Shown: positions 1-8,403, numbered from the stretch's first letter. The stretch is 64,000 nucleotides of DNA from Lachnospiraceae bacterium (GCA_017439665.1 JAFSIS010000078.1:25067-89066); one strand, 5' to 3'. Numbers and translations: made by a program. Notes: generated from the letters alone by a model not told the origin.

Positions 1-221
1 GTCAATGCATCTCCTAATTGTTTTAATCGGTCCGTGTTTTTGCTATTTCTTTGTATAACATTTGACAAAGCATTTCTTACATTGCCATATCGGTAGATGT
101 ACATCTCATTCATCACATTTTGTATGGATTGATTATAGCTTTCCAGGCTATTACAAATATCCTGATGGTCATCTGCCAGATTTTTTAAATTTCCGGTATT
201 TACATAAAACTTTTTGCTCAT
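1..221 (-). CDS. WXG100/ESAT-6-like small helical protein, partial
   Basis: This is the first 73 codons of a gene that runs off the left edge. The start ATG (219-221) has a strong AAGGAG ribosome binding site 9-10 nt upstream. The translation begins MSKKFYVNTGNLKNLADDH and is almost wholly helical and polar. It has two predicted helices broken around a Y-R-Y-G-N turn at about residue 50, where WXG100 proteins carry W-x-G. Proteins of this family are substrates or chaperones of type VII secretion systems and form helical hairpins. The membrane-bound TPR proteins and the kinase just upstream fit a secretion-associated regulatory cluster. There is no true W-x-G, so the family call is an inference from size, helix pattern and context; another small helical protein is possible. 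Confidence 0.5.
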   Translation of the reverse strand, partial: MSKKFYVNTGNLKNLADDHQDICNSLESYNQSIQNVMNEMYIYRYGNVRNALSNVIQRNSKNTDRLKQLGDAL

Positions 222-451
222 TTATGCCCTTCTCCTTGTTCTTACGGACTGCAAATTTCTCATTTGTCAATAGTCTGTCGAATGATTTTACGTCCCTTTT
301 ACTCACCTGTGTTCCACAAGTGCAGGTTAGCATATTCTGTCTGATCATCAGCTTTTTTTTGACGAAAAGCAGGTTTAAGGCGACAAGTGACATTTTGTAT
401 ATTAATGGTTTCAAAAATCAAGTCTTTTCGATTCATCATAGCAGGTATGCT

Positions 452-1561
452 TTACTGTATTTCCATAATCTGTCCCTGCCTGATATAAGCCTCTTTTCCA
501 ATCACTTCCTCTGATGTTGGATTTGCTTCCCAATACATTGCACCAGATTCATCCGTCATGGAAGACCCGTATCCTCCACCAGTAGACAGCTGCTGAATCC
601 GACCATCCCTTACTTCTACCGTAGTAGTTTCACGCACCACAGTTTCGATTCCCACAGAACCATCAAGTCTTGGAAATTGTAACTGAGTTTCCACTTTTAC
701 CAACATATCTGCTGTAACGATAACTCCACTGTCCATCGTTCCGAAATAGCTTTCTTCCACCTCAGAGCTTATTTTACTCATTCCTGCAAATTCTCCATGG
801 TAACTGCCGTTTTTACAGGGAATCTTAAAAATTCTGTTATTCCATGATCCCACTATAAAACTGTAACCGAATTCACCATCTGTCAGTGCATAGATATCCC
901 CACTAAAGGATCTGTTATCCGAATCATTTGTATCCCAGTATACTTCTACTGCATAGTCCCCGAATACACCATGAATATATTCCCCTGTGTTTTCAAAGTT
1001 TCGTGGCAGTTCGTAAACCCCACAGTTTAACACTCCTTCCACGTCTTCATTTTGAAGTGCCTGAATCAGTTTACCCAATGCAATTTCTTCCTCCACCGTA
1101 TAGATTCGTTCATAAAAAGGCTGCTCCCGTCTTCCACTCATGACCACAACTGCCGGCTCTACAACTACCGATTCAGTTTCTGCAGCAGGCTGCACTACTC
1201 CATCTCTTTCTATCTGCACTGTCAGTTCATTTATTTTTGCTGATAAACGCTGGTCCTTCGTCAACTCATAGCCTTTTTCTAAAGTTGCCAGTGCACTTTC
1301 CGGATCACCCATACCTACATAAGCATCTGCCAGTCCCAGGTAGGCCTCCGCACTCATGGGCTCTATCTCGATGGCTGTATGAAAGGCTACTACAGCTTCC
1401 TCATAATTCATTTCTGCCAGGTATTTGTTACCAAGATCCAACTGCTCCTGCAGTCGCCTCGCCTCCTCTGCTTTGGAATTGTGGGAGAGAAGAACTCCCA
1501 ATATTCCCACAAGAATGACGGCCATCAGAATCATTAAGGGCCTTTTTTTCTCTTTTGTCAT
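452..1561 (-). CDS. membrane-anchored TPR-repeat protein
   Basis: A 369-residue protein. A basic N-terminus is followed by one hydrophobic segment (about residues 8-25) and then two to three TPR units (about 35-110, with the motif NYEEAVVAFHTAIEIEP). An acidic linker leads to a C-terminal extracytoplasmic region (about 150-369) that I do not recognise. The topology suggests an N-terminal anchor with the rest outside the membrane. Its N-terminal half closely resembles that of the TPR/MORN protein at 4129-5514, so the two are probably paralogues that diverged at the C-terminus. It lies downstream of the kinase and the 45-residue membrane protein on the same strand and is probably co-transcribed with them. 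A GGGAGGGG ribosome binding site precedes the ATG. Function unknown; protein-protein scaffolding is the likely role of the TPRs. Confidence 0.8.
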   Translation of the reverse strand: MTKEKKRPLMILMAVILVGILGVLLSHNSKAEEARRLQEQLDLGNKYLAEMNYEEAVVAFHTAIEIEPMSAEAYLGLADAYVGMGDPESALATLEKGYELTKDQRLSAKINELTVQIERDGVVQPAAETESVVVEPAVVVMSGRREQPFYERIYTVEEEIALGKLIQALQNEDVEGVLNCGVYELPRNFENTGEYIHGVFGDYAVEVYWDTNDSDNRSFSGDIYALTDGEFGYSFIVGSWNNRIFKIPCKNGSYHGEFAGMSKISSEVEESYFGTMDSGVIVTADMLVKVETQLQFPRLDGSVGIETVVRETTTVEVRDGRIQQLSTGGGYGSSMTDESGAMYWEANPTSEEVIGKEAYIRQGQIMEIQ

Positions 1562-1622
1562 TTTTCCCCTCCCATATTTCCTCCCATTGCATCAATTTGC
1601 ATGGCTTCTGAAAGCTACTGCA

Positions 1623-1760
1623 CTAGGACGAATACTCTCTGTCCAATTCCTCTCTGATCCGTTTTCCGGCAGTATTCCGATAGAAAATACTTCCAATCAG
1701 TAAAAGCAAGGCCAGGGCGATTCCGGCTATACCTGCTATGATTATCATTTCTGCACTCAT
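1623..1760 (-). CDS. 45-residue single-pass membrane protein
   Basis: A short open frame between the two TPR-containing genes. The ATG at 1758-1760 is preceded by AGGGAGG at good spacing. The product has a seven-residue polar start, one hydrophobic helix (about residues 5-25, rich in I, A, L and G) and a charged tail beginning YRNTAGKRIREELDREY. The frame ends at a TAG at 1623-1625. It starts 34 nt after the kinase stop and lies on the same strand, so it is probably part of the same transcript. A good ribosome binding site, a clean transmembrane helix and a basic/acidic cytoplasmic tail all argue that it is real. I do not recognise a family. It could be a small partner of the kinase or of a secretion complex. 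Confidence 0.6.
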   Translation of the reverse strand: MSAEMIIIAGIAGIALALLLLIGSIFYRNTAGKRIREELDREYSS

Positions 1761-1794
1761 TCCAATCCTCCCTGATATGTATCGCTGTTTTTAT

Positions 1795-4065
1795 CTAAAA
1801 CCAGCCTCCGGCCTTTATCTCTTCCATCATCGTTTTAAGCATCTCCATCTCGCTGTCCTGCTGCTTTTCATCGTACAGGCTCAGGGCTCCTTCATAATAC
1901 TCCTTCATTTTTATATAGCTGCGGTCCTGATTTGCCAGCATCTGCTGTCTGTCTGCCTCCAGATAGGCCAGACGCTTATAGACCTCATACTTATCCGGAT
2001 ATTGCTCTGCCATCTCCAAAAGAAGCTCTTCTGCCTCATCGAATTGATCCATATTCTGATACAAAATAGCGATATTTTCCTGCAGCTGATAGGTTTTATA
2101 GCCTCTGTCTGCTATTTTTTCAAACAGCTCCAGTGCCCTGTGATAGTATTCATTAGCATGTTCTTCATCGGTTCCGGCCTTTCTTACGTAAGCATCGGCC
2201 AAATATTCTCCCATGACCAGATTTCCCTTTTCCTGAAATTCTGCACTGTATTTTTCCAATAAAGAGATTTCTTCATCTATGGCAGAATCTCCAATGGATC
2301 TATACACGTCCACAGCCAGAAGAACAGCCCTCTTTTTCATCTGCATATCTTCTGTCAGCATGATGGCCTGGTTTAACAGCTCCAATGCCCGTTGTTCCTC
2401 TCCCTTCACATGGGCAAGCTCTCCCTGTACCATAGCCACAGAATCCTGTGCAATTCCTGCTTCAATTCCATTTTGCATCTGGTTTTCGGCCTCCTCAAGC
2501 TGTCCCATTTTTGCCAGGGTTATGGCATAATCCCGATAATAGATTCCGTTTTTGGTATTATACTGCAGAGCATATTCAAAGAGATTTTTGGCATTGAGAT
2601 AATCCTCCTGCTCAAAATAGGCATTTCCCACCAGAAAATAGATGTCACCCAGCAGCTCCTCATCCTCTTCGGCCTCCAGGGTAAAGGGTATGGTATTGAT
2701 ATAGCCTTCTCCCAGCTTTATACAGTCTTCATAGCTGCCGCTGGCATAGTGAAGCCAGACCTCTTCTTTATAGGCTCCTATTCTGGTGTCGGACAACTGC
2801 TTTGCTTCTTCCAAAAGTCGTAAAGCCTCTTCAAACTCATACTCTTCAATCCGTTCTCCTGCTTCCTCCACCAGGGAATAGTAGGTTGCATTTTTTTCCA
2901 CACGCAACCGCCAGGCACCGGTAAAAATCAGCAGTATTCCCATCATAAGAAAGCCCAGGGCTCCAAGCTGCAAAGCGTTTTGCTTACGATACATGGCGAT
3001 ATATCGTTTATCCAGCTTATGGCAGTTCTGAATGGCCTTTAAATATTGTCTGCCATCCTGATAACGGTCGGCAGGATCCAGCTTCAGCATTTTTTCCAAA
3101 ATAAGGGCAAAGCCCTCACTGATGGCCACTCCTGTCTCCTGTATGGGTATTCTCTGTTCAAAGTCTACAGGCGGCTCGATCGCGGTAAGCAGATAATAAA
3201 GCGTGATTCCGAGACTATAGATATCAGATCTGGTATCTATTCCTCTTCCCATGAACAGGGTATAGTGGGATCGGGTCCTATTTTTATCCGGCTTTTCCGT
3301 CGCTTCTGCCTTCTTCTGTGTTTCCCACAAAAGCTGAGTATTCTCTTCCTCCTGCAGAAGCTCTGTCAGGTCTGCATCTGCTTCCTCTCGCAGCAGCTCA
3401 GTTCGGTCTGTGTCTGCTTCCTCCCGCAACAGCTCCGTCCTGTCCTCTGCCATGCCCGCTGGTGCTTTGGACAATCTTTGCTGCGTATAATTATAGGTGA
3501 TCCGTTTAAAAAGTGCCGGATCACGGTACTGTTCCGGTGGGGAGAAGCCTACACTTATGCCCACTGCCGTCTCCCGGTCCACTCCGGCAGCCAGGGAGAT
3601 ATTGAAATCGATCAGGCAGATATCCCCCTTGTCCGTAAGCATGATGTTGGCCGGTTTGATATCACTGTGAATAATGGGTGGATTCTGACCGTGCAAATAG
3701 TCCAGAACCTCTCCCAGCTGTCCGGCCCATTTTTTCACTTCCTTCTGACTGTATTTTCCATGGCGTTTTACCGCTGTATCCAGATCCTCTCCCCGGATAA
3801 AGTCCATGACGGTATAGACCCCATCCTCCGTTTCGATAAAGTCATAGACCCTGGGAAGACAGGGGTGCTTCAGGTTTTTCAGCAGGTCAGCCTCCTGGCG
3901 GAGGTTGACCTTGCTTCGTATCTCATCCTTTATCTTTTTGATGACCACATCCGTCTGTAATCTTAAATGTTTTGCCTTAAAGACGATACCTCCACCACCG
4001 GCACCGATCTCTTCGATAATCTGGTAGGTATCCTCAAGGATTTGTCCTCTGGTCAGTGTTGACAT
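1795..4065 (-). CDS. Ser/Thr protein kinase with transmembrane segment and TPR sensor domain
   Basis: A 756-residue Hanks-type kinase. It has a glycine-rich loop (GAGGGG, residues 21-26), the ATP-binding lysine in VVIKKI (about 43-44), the catalytic loop HSDIKPAN (133-140) with HSD in place of HRD, and DFN (153-155) in place of DFG. The P+1 segment is SVGFSPPEQY (171-180), and kinase subdomain IX (DTRSDIYSLG) follows at 277-286. Between them, residues 200-270 form an acidic insertion containing an imperfect 12-13-residue repeat built on DRTELLREEAD. A membrane segment lies at about 366-386. The C-terminal half is a chain of TPRs that should lie outside the cell. The next gene starts 34 nt downstream. 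HSD and DFN forms are known among bacterial kinases with TPR tails, so activity is plausible but unproven. Confidence 0.9.
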   Translation of the reverse strand: MSTLTRGQILEDTYQIIEEIGAGGGGIVFKAKHLRLQTDVVIKKIKDEIRSKVNLRQEADLLKNLKHPCLPRVYDFIETEDGVYTVMDFIRGEDLDTAVKRHGKYSQKEVKKWAGQLGEVLDYLHGQNPPIIHSDIKPANIMLTDKGDICLIDFNISLAAGVDRETAVGISVGFSPPEQYRDPALFKRITYNYTQQRLSKAPAGMAEDRTELLREEADTDRTELLREEADADLTELLQEEENTQLLWETQKKAEATEKPDKNRTRSHYTLFMGRGIDTRSDIYSLGITLYYLLTAIEPPVDFEQRIPIQETGVAISEGFALILEKMLKLDPADRYQDGRQYLKAIQNCHKLDKRYIAMYRKQNALQLGALGFLMMGILLIFTGAWRLRVEKNATYYSLVEEAGERIEEYEFEEALRLLEEAKQLSDTRIGAYKEEVWLHYASGSYEDCIKLGEGYINTIPFTLEAEEDEELLGDIYFLVGNAYFEQEDYLNAKNLFEYALQYNTKNGIYYRDYAITLAKMGQLEEAENQMQNGIEAGIAQDSVAMVQGELAHVKGEEQRALELLNQAIMLTEDMQMKKRAVLLAVDVYRSIGDSAIDEEISLLEKYSAEFQEKGNLVMGEYLADAYVRKAGTDEEHANEYYHRALELFEKIADRGYKTYQLQENIAILYQNMDQFDEAEELLLEMAEQYPDKYEVYKRLAYLEADRQQMLANQDRSYIKMKEYYEGALSLYDEKQQDSEMEMLKTMMEEIKAGGWF

Positions 4066-4128
4066 ATTTTTCCTCTGTAAAACACTCGTTTTCAGTTCAT
4101 TTACAAAAATTCATCAAGGAGACTGTCC

Positions 4129-5514
4129 TTAATCTCCCTTATCGTCTCCATAGCCTATTGTGCCGATTCTTTCACCTTTTTTACATATGTACCAGATGCT
4201 ATATTCATACCCATTACGTTCCACAATAGCATAGGTGTATACCATATCTCCCAGTTCTTTATACTCATCATTTTTACCGAAGATGGTTTCTTCTGTTACC
4301 CCATAAGACTCCTCTAAAAACTCTTCTGTCTTATCTTCCGTGGGTATTCCTTTCTCTGCAATCCAGGAACAATTATATGTAAGCTGATTTGATGAATAGG
4401 TTGTTTCATAATCAACCTGACCGTCCCACAGACCATCAATCAGATTTCCTCTCTTCGTAGAATAATACTCAGCACTAGTATTATATGACTTAGAGTAGTT
4501 ACTTTCTTCCCCATATCCATTGGGTGCATCATTCTTCCATTCTCCATGAAAAATCTTATAAAAGGTATTTTCCCAATGTGAACGGCTGGCAAAGGAGCTT
4601 CCCCGGCCTGTACGCTGTCCGTTCTCATAGCTGCCATAATAGAAGTAATATCCCGGGCCATAGCTTGCCTCATCATCCTGTTCCTCATAGGTGTAGATTC
4701 CGACACCGGTTCCTGAAGCTTCGCTGTCGGGAAGGTAGATATAGCTCTCTGTTTCCAGCCTTGCCACCATGGCGGCTACCTCCTCTGAATGACTGATTTC
4801 CACCATGGTCTCATAGTCCTCTGCCGCCAGGCAATCATATACTTTCTTCATAAAGGCATCATTTTCTGCCTTCAGGCGTTCCACTTCCTCAATCCGGGCA
4901 AGGATACCATCCCAATCAACCTCCAGGGGATATTTGCGGTACTTTTCGATAAGTTCTTTGACTTCCTCATACCGTTCTTCTTCCATCAGCTTTTCCAGAT
5001 GGTCTGTCAAATGGCCGCTCATGCCGGCGATAAGCTCATCATTTTCTCCGATCCTGTACAGACCCTCTGTAGACAGCTCCAGTATCTTCAGGACATCCTC
5101 TTCATAGACCTTATCTGCCGCCAGATAGATGGAGGTCACATATCCCACATTTGCGGTAAGCTCATCCTCTGTCAGGCTGCGGGATACTTCCAATGCATCT
5201 TCATAGAAGGTTCTTAACCCTTCCGCATCATCCATGTGCAGCCGGGCTTCAAGTCCTCCCTCATAGGCTTCCAGACAGCGGTCATCAATCTCAATGGCCT
5301 GATTGAAGGCTACCACAGCCTGCTCATAATTGCCTTCCTCCAGGTACTTCTGCCCCAGCTCCAACTGGCGGTTCAGTCGGTTCTCGGGGCTGTTATAGAT
5401 GCCCAGTCCGACGGCAACAGCAAGGACACAGCCTGCGATCAGTATCAGGATTTTGTTTCTTACAGGCAAGGTTTTATCCCCCCCCGGTTTTGGCATTTTG
5501 TTTTTGTTTTCCAC
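4129..5514 (-). CDS. membrane-anchored TPR protein with MORN-like repeats
   Basis: A 461-residue protein starting at GTG (5512-5514), with AAGGAGG seven nt upstream. The layout is a short cytoplasmic N-terminus, one transmembrane segment (about residues 21-41), TPR units starting at ELGQKYLEEGNYEQAVVAF (about 53-110), a long helical middle, and a C-terminal half with Tyr/Gly-rich strands such as YYYYGSYENGQRTGRGSSF and HGEWKNDAPNGYGEE. These match the G-x-Y/W-x-N/D-G-x-x-x-G-x-G pattern of MORN repeats. It resembles the TPR protein at 452-1561 over its first ~110 residues. It is followed 63 nt later by the kinase on the same strand and is likely the first gene of that transcript as seen here. 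No enzymatic motif is visible. Confidence 0.8.
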   Translation of the reverse strand: MENKNKMPKPGGDKTLPVRNKILILIAGCVLAVAVGLGIYNSPENRLNRQLELGQKYLEEGNYEQAVVAFNQAIEIDDRCLEAYEGGLEARLHMDDAEGLRTFYEDALEVSRSLTEDELTANVGYVTSIYLAADKVYEEDVLKILELSTEGLYRIGENDELIAGMSGHLTDHLEKLMEEERYEEVKELIEKYRKYPLEVDWDGILARIEEVERLKAENDAFMKKVYDCLAAEDYETMVEISHSEEVAAMVARLETESYIYLPDSEASGTGVGIYTYEEQDDEASYGPGYYFYYGSYENGQRTGRGSSFASRSHWENTFYKIFHGEWKNDAPNGYGEESNYSKSYNTSAEYYSTKRGNLIDGLWDGQVDYETTYSSNQLTYNCSWIAEKGIPTEDKTEEFLEESYGVTEETIFGKNDEYKELGDMVYTYAIVERNGYEYSIWYICKKGERIGTIGYGDDKGD

Positions 5515-5546
5515 AATGTTTCCTCCTTGGTATTTTTTATTTGCTT

Positions 5547-5698
5547 GTAACTATTCAGAACCCCATTCGTAAAATCGCTTCTTCGAAGCTTTCCTTTTAC
5601 TCATGTGGTTACTTCGCCATATGAATTGATAAAACAGTCCTCTGTAAGCAAGCTTACTCGGCCTGCTTTCATCAATTCGCATGGCTCTGAATAGTTAC
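5547..5698. repeat. 152-bp foldback element with perfect 12-bp terminal inverted repeats
   Basis: The left end is GTAACTATTCAG (5547-5558) and the right end is its exact complement CTGAATAGTTAC (5687-5698). A second nested inverted repeat (TATGAATTGAT / ATCAATTCGCAT) and a central ACAGTCC...CGGCCTG core are inside. The core resembles that of the element at 37183-37350. No open reading frame is present, so it is MITE-like. It fills the gap upstream of the TPR/MORN gene. The remaining part of the 447-bp gap (5699-5961) is AT-rich and holds a solitary, degenerate element end (CTGAATAGCTAC, about 5802-5813) but no gene. Confidence 0.8.
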
Positions 5699-5961
5699 AT
5701 TTGCTTTTTTATTTTGGCACGGATCATTTGGAGATTTTTATTTTTCCGACAGAATACCCACATAATGGGATGAACTGCATAAGCTTGTCCTGAATCCTGA
5801 ATAGCTACAACATTATGAACATTATAAATTTTTTGTAAAATAAAGTCAATTCAATAGCATTTATTAATATATTCTATCGAATATATATTTTGTTCCTTTA
5901 TTACTGATATACTGTTCATGGCAATGTTTTCCATATATATTCTTTTTTGGAGAAAATTATA

Positions 5962-6288
5962 ATGATAGATAAAGACTATAATTTGATTGTCGGCCTGCGA
6001 ATACGGGAAATCCGTGAATCTCAGCATTTATCCAGGGAAAAATTCAGTGAAAAATGTGATATATCTGCCAGCTTTTTAGCAGACATTGAGAGAGGTAAGA
6101 AGAGTCTTTCCGCTAAAACCATCTATAAGATTTGCCATTCATGTAATATTTCAGCAGACTACATTATTTTAGGACACAGAGAAGGCTTTGAAAAAGATAT
6201 TGGTATAGAAATCCTTCGCTCCTTTTCTGAAAGAGAGACGGAACATATCATTAATATTCTATGCGAAATAAAGAAATTAAAGCAATAA
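5962..6288 (+). CDS. XRE-family helix-turn-helix regulator
   Basis: A 108-residue DNA-binding protein. The HTH_3 domain occupies about residues 8-65 (GLRIREIRESQHLSREKFSE, then SASFLADIERGKKSLSAKT as the recognition-helix region). A 40-residue helical tail may mediate dimerisation. I chose the ATG at 5962 because GGAG lies nine nt upstream; an in-frame TTG at 5947 is also open but would place the ribosome binding site inside the gene. The gene converges on the AAA ATPase at 6358-7542 and shares a bidirectional terminator with it. Its target is unknown. Small regulators of this type often control neighbouring accessory genes. Confidence 0.85.
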   Translation: MIDKDYNLIVGLRIREIRESQHLSREKFSEKCDISASFLADIERGKKSLSAKTIYKICHSCNISADYIILGHREGFEKDIGIEILRSFSERETEHIINILCEIKKLKQ

Positions 6289-6330
6289 AAAATCCGGCCG
6301 GATTCTACCAAATCCCTATGCCGGATTTTT
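6287..6330. terminator. bidirectional intrinsic terminator
   Basis: An 11-bp stem AAAAATCCGGC / GCCGGATTTTT with a 21-nt loop lies between the convergent XRE and ATPase genes. It has T-tracts on both strands and starts at the XRE stop codon. Confidence 0.8.
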
Positions 6331-6357
6331 CAAAATATCTTTGTATTTCTTGCTTGT

Positions 6358-7542
6358 TTAATTTTCTTCACACCATTGTTGATACTCTTCTAATCTCTGA
6401 ATATAACCTGTAAACTCCGGAACTGTAAAATCTAATTCTTTATATCTGACAGGATATATAATTCCTTTACTGATTAATTGTGCCCTGGTTGTAGAAATTG
6501 CACTTACACTTTTATGAAGATTCTTAGCCACATTGGATATCGTGCAAGGCAATTCCCCACATTTTACCATTGCAAACACAAATTTTTTATCACTTTCTGC
6601 ACATCTTTCATATCTTGATTTGAAAAATCCAGCATCTAACAATTCAAAAAATTCATTAATGTTATTTTTAATATGAATCCCTTGAATAATTTTTTCATCT
6701 GTCCGCTTGTATACAACTTGACACATTTGTTGAATAAAAAACGGATAACCTCTTGTAATTTTTATTATTTCCCGAATGGCTTCATCTGTATAAGATATTC
6801 CTAATCTCTTCACCGGTTCTTCTATCGCTGTTTTGGACTGTTCATCTGTCAATGAAGCTATTTCTTTATACAAAAACAATCTTTCGGAATATGATTTTTC
6901 TTCAGAGAGCATTTTGTATACCTTAGGAAGTCCTGCGCCAACGACCATTACCGGATAGCCCAGCTGATTAGCACGGTGTAATGCTGCAATCAAAGAACCT
7001 AGTTCATTTTGCTTCATGTATTGAATTTCATCAATGAAGAAGCATATTGGAGTTCCGGTCTTATATGCTGTTTCCCCAATGGTCACAAATACCTCTGTTA
7101 AACTTTGGGTTAAATTGATCGATATATACAATTCTCTTTCTTGTAAAGAAAATGAAAACGTATTTTCATTGGGATTAAATGAAACCATCAACGATTTAAT
7201 CGCATCTAATGGTTTTTGTATTAAATGTTTGAATTTTTCTTTTGTACTGACTTTTCGTAAAAAGGCTTGAGAGCAGGCTGCAATTTGAAAAATGAAATCA
7301 TTCCGTTCCTCTACTTCAATATGCCTGCAAAAAATCTCTTTTTCTTCTGCGATATTTTGTAATTTATTTATCAGTACAGTTTTTCCTACACCACGAAGAC
7401 CACTAAATATAATGGATTGTGTCGGAATGTTCATTATAAGAGCATCAAACATCTGCCCAACGTTTGCTATATCTTCATCTCGACCTGCAATATACGTTGG
7501 CATCAAACCAGCTCCCGGCCTATATGGATTTATTTTAAACAT
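6358..7542 (-). CDS. AAA/STAND-type ATPase with C-terminal winged helix
   Basis: A 394-residue protein. Walker A is GLRGVGKT (residues 48-55) and Walker B is ICFFIDEIQ with the acidic pair at 171-172. A sensor-type stretch (VMVVGAGLP) and arginine-rich ERLFLYKEI follow. The C-terminal ~80 residues contain a predicted winged helix (CTISNVAKNLHKSVSAISTT). This is the layout of Orc1/Cdc6-like AAA ATPases of the COG1672 kind, which often couple NTP binding to DNA or protein recognition. The start at 7542 has GGAGGTGG nine nt upstream; an in-frame ATG six codons earlier lacks a site. It is much richer in AT than the flanking housekeeping genes, which suggests acquisition. Neighbours give no clear partner. 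A defence or mobile-element role is possible but not shown. Confidence 0.8.
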   Translation of the reverse strand: MFKINPYRPGAGLMPTYIAGRDEDIANVGQMFDALIMNIPTQSIIFSGLRGVGKTVLINKLQNIAEEKEIFCRHIEVEERNDFIFQIAACSQAFLRKVSTKEKFKHLIQKPLDAIKSLMVSFNPNENTFSFSLQERELYISINLTQSLTEVFVTIGETAYKTGTPICFFIDEIQYMKQNELGSLIAALHRANQLGYPVMVVGAGLPKVYKMLSEEKSYSERLFLYKEIASLTDEQSKTAIEEPVKRLGISYTDEAIREIIKITRGYPFFIQQMCQVVYKRTDEKIIQGIHIKNNINEFFELLDAGFFKSRYERCAESDKKFVFAMVKCGELPCTISNVAKNLHKSVSAISTTRAQLISKGIIYPVRYKELDFTVPEFTGYIQRLEEYQQWCEEN

Positions 7543-7673
7543 AAAGCCACCTCCAATCATATTGTAACGAACAGATAATTTGCCGTCAATAATTTTACGC
7601 TTTTCACCGCTAAGAAAATCTTATAAACCTATATAAGTTCAAAAAATGAAATGGGCTAAAATCATAAACCAAT

Positions 7674-7714
7674 AAAAAAATCAAGGGAAGGAAAAATCCA
7701 AAACCCTTGATTTT
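7674..7714 (-). terminator. intrinsic terminator of rpmF
   Basis: A stem AAAATCAAGGG / CCCTTGATTTT with a 16-nt loop lies 28 nt after the rpmF stop. On the minus strand it is followed by a run of T. Confidence 0.8.
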
Positions 7715-7741
7715 ACTGGCTTCTTTAGCTTTTTAAAATTA

Positions 7742-7921
7742 CTAATCCACTGCAATGATTTCTTTTTTGTTGTAAGAACCACATTTTTTGCAAACTCTGT
7801 GAGGCATCATTAAAGCACCACATTTGCTACATTTAACCAATGTAGGAGCACTCATTTTCCAGTTTGCTCTTCTCTTATCTCTTCTGGATTTAGAAGATTT
7901 ATTCTTAGGACAAATAGACAT
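7742..7921 (-). CDS. rpmF: 50S ribosomal protein L32
   Basis: A 59-residue zinc-type L32. The N-terminus MSICPKNKSSKSRRDKRRAN matches the conserved basic start of L32. Four cysteines (C31, C34, C44, C47 in CSKC and CKKC) form the zinc ribbon. L32 is part of the large ribosomal subunit near the exit tunnel. The ATG (7919-7921) has AAGGAGG eight nt upstream. In most Firmicutes rpmF follows yceD directly. Here it is 518 bp away, with its own consensus promoter (8018-8046) and an inverted-repeat element in between, so it can be transcribed alone. Confidence 0.97.
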   Translation of the reverse strand: MSICPKNKSSKSRRDKRRANWKMSAPTLVKCSKCGALMMPHRVCKKCGSYNKKEIIAVD

Positions 7922-8017
7922 CGTTACACCTCCTTACAACAATTCTATTTGAAGAAAATACATCTGTATCTTCTTAAACTCATCGTTCTGTGGTAAAAGC
8001 ATGACCACACTTAAATT

Positions 8018-8046
8018 ATTATATCTGTCAACACATTCCTTGTCAA
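8018..8046 (-). promoter_or_regulatory. consensus sigma-A promoter for rpmF
   Basis: On the minus strand, TTGACA (8041-8046) and TATAAT (8018-8023) are separated by exactly 17 bp. Both hexamers match consensus perfectly. The start point would be near 8011, giving a leader of about 90 nt. Confidence 0.85.
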
Positions 8047-8075
8047 CATATTTTTCCACATTTTAATGTTTTTTT

Positions 8076-8403
8076 GTACCAGTTCAGCCTTGTACTAAAC
8101 TGTTACTCTTGAATTCATTCTCCTCCTTGTATTTATCCGCTTTGAATTCCATTCCCCTGAATTGGGCAAAGAGCAAAAAATTAAGTTTCTCTGCCCTAAA
8201 TAATGGTATTCTCCGGGTGTAATACTTATATTTTTTTGTATATACCCCCAGCCTAAAATAAAAGAGTTGTATTCATCATTTTTTCTCAGTATATGGGGTA
8301 TAAGAACAATTTATTTTCCTCTTTGCCCTCAAAAATTTCTGCATCCCAAATTCCCTCTTCCTCAACTATTTGGTATTGGTTCAGCAGAAGGCTGAACTGT
8401 TAC
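8076..8403. repeat. 328-bp gene-free element bounded by 16-bp inverted repeats
   Basis: The left end is GTACCAGTTCAGCCTT (8076-8091). The right end (8388-8403) reads GTAACAGTTCAGCCTT on the minus strand, one mismatch in 16. The ends resemble the GTAAC-x-x-TTCAG ends of the other foldback elements in this window. Inside is a smaller hairpin (GGGCAAAGAG / CTCTGCCC, about 8165-8197) but no coding frame. It sits between yceD and the rpmF promoter, where these genes are usually adjacent. Confidence 0.6.

Noticed and set aside
3046..3960. Long plus-strand open frame of 304 codons inside the kinase gene
   Set aside because: It is antisense to clear kinase coding sequence, has no family resemblance and no ribosome binding site.
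5962..7542. XRE gene and ATPase as one regulated defence pair
   Set aside because: They are convergent with a shared terminator, so there is no promoter arrangement supporting joint control.
8018..8035. TTGACA four bases from TATAAT upstream of rpmF
   Set aside because: Spacing is impossible for one promoter; the upstream TTGACA at 17 bp is the right partner.
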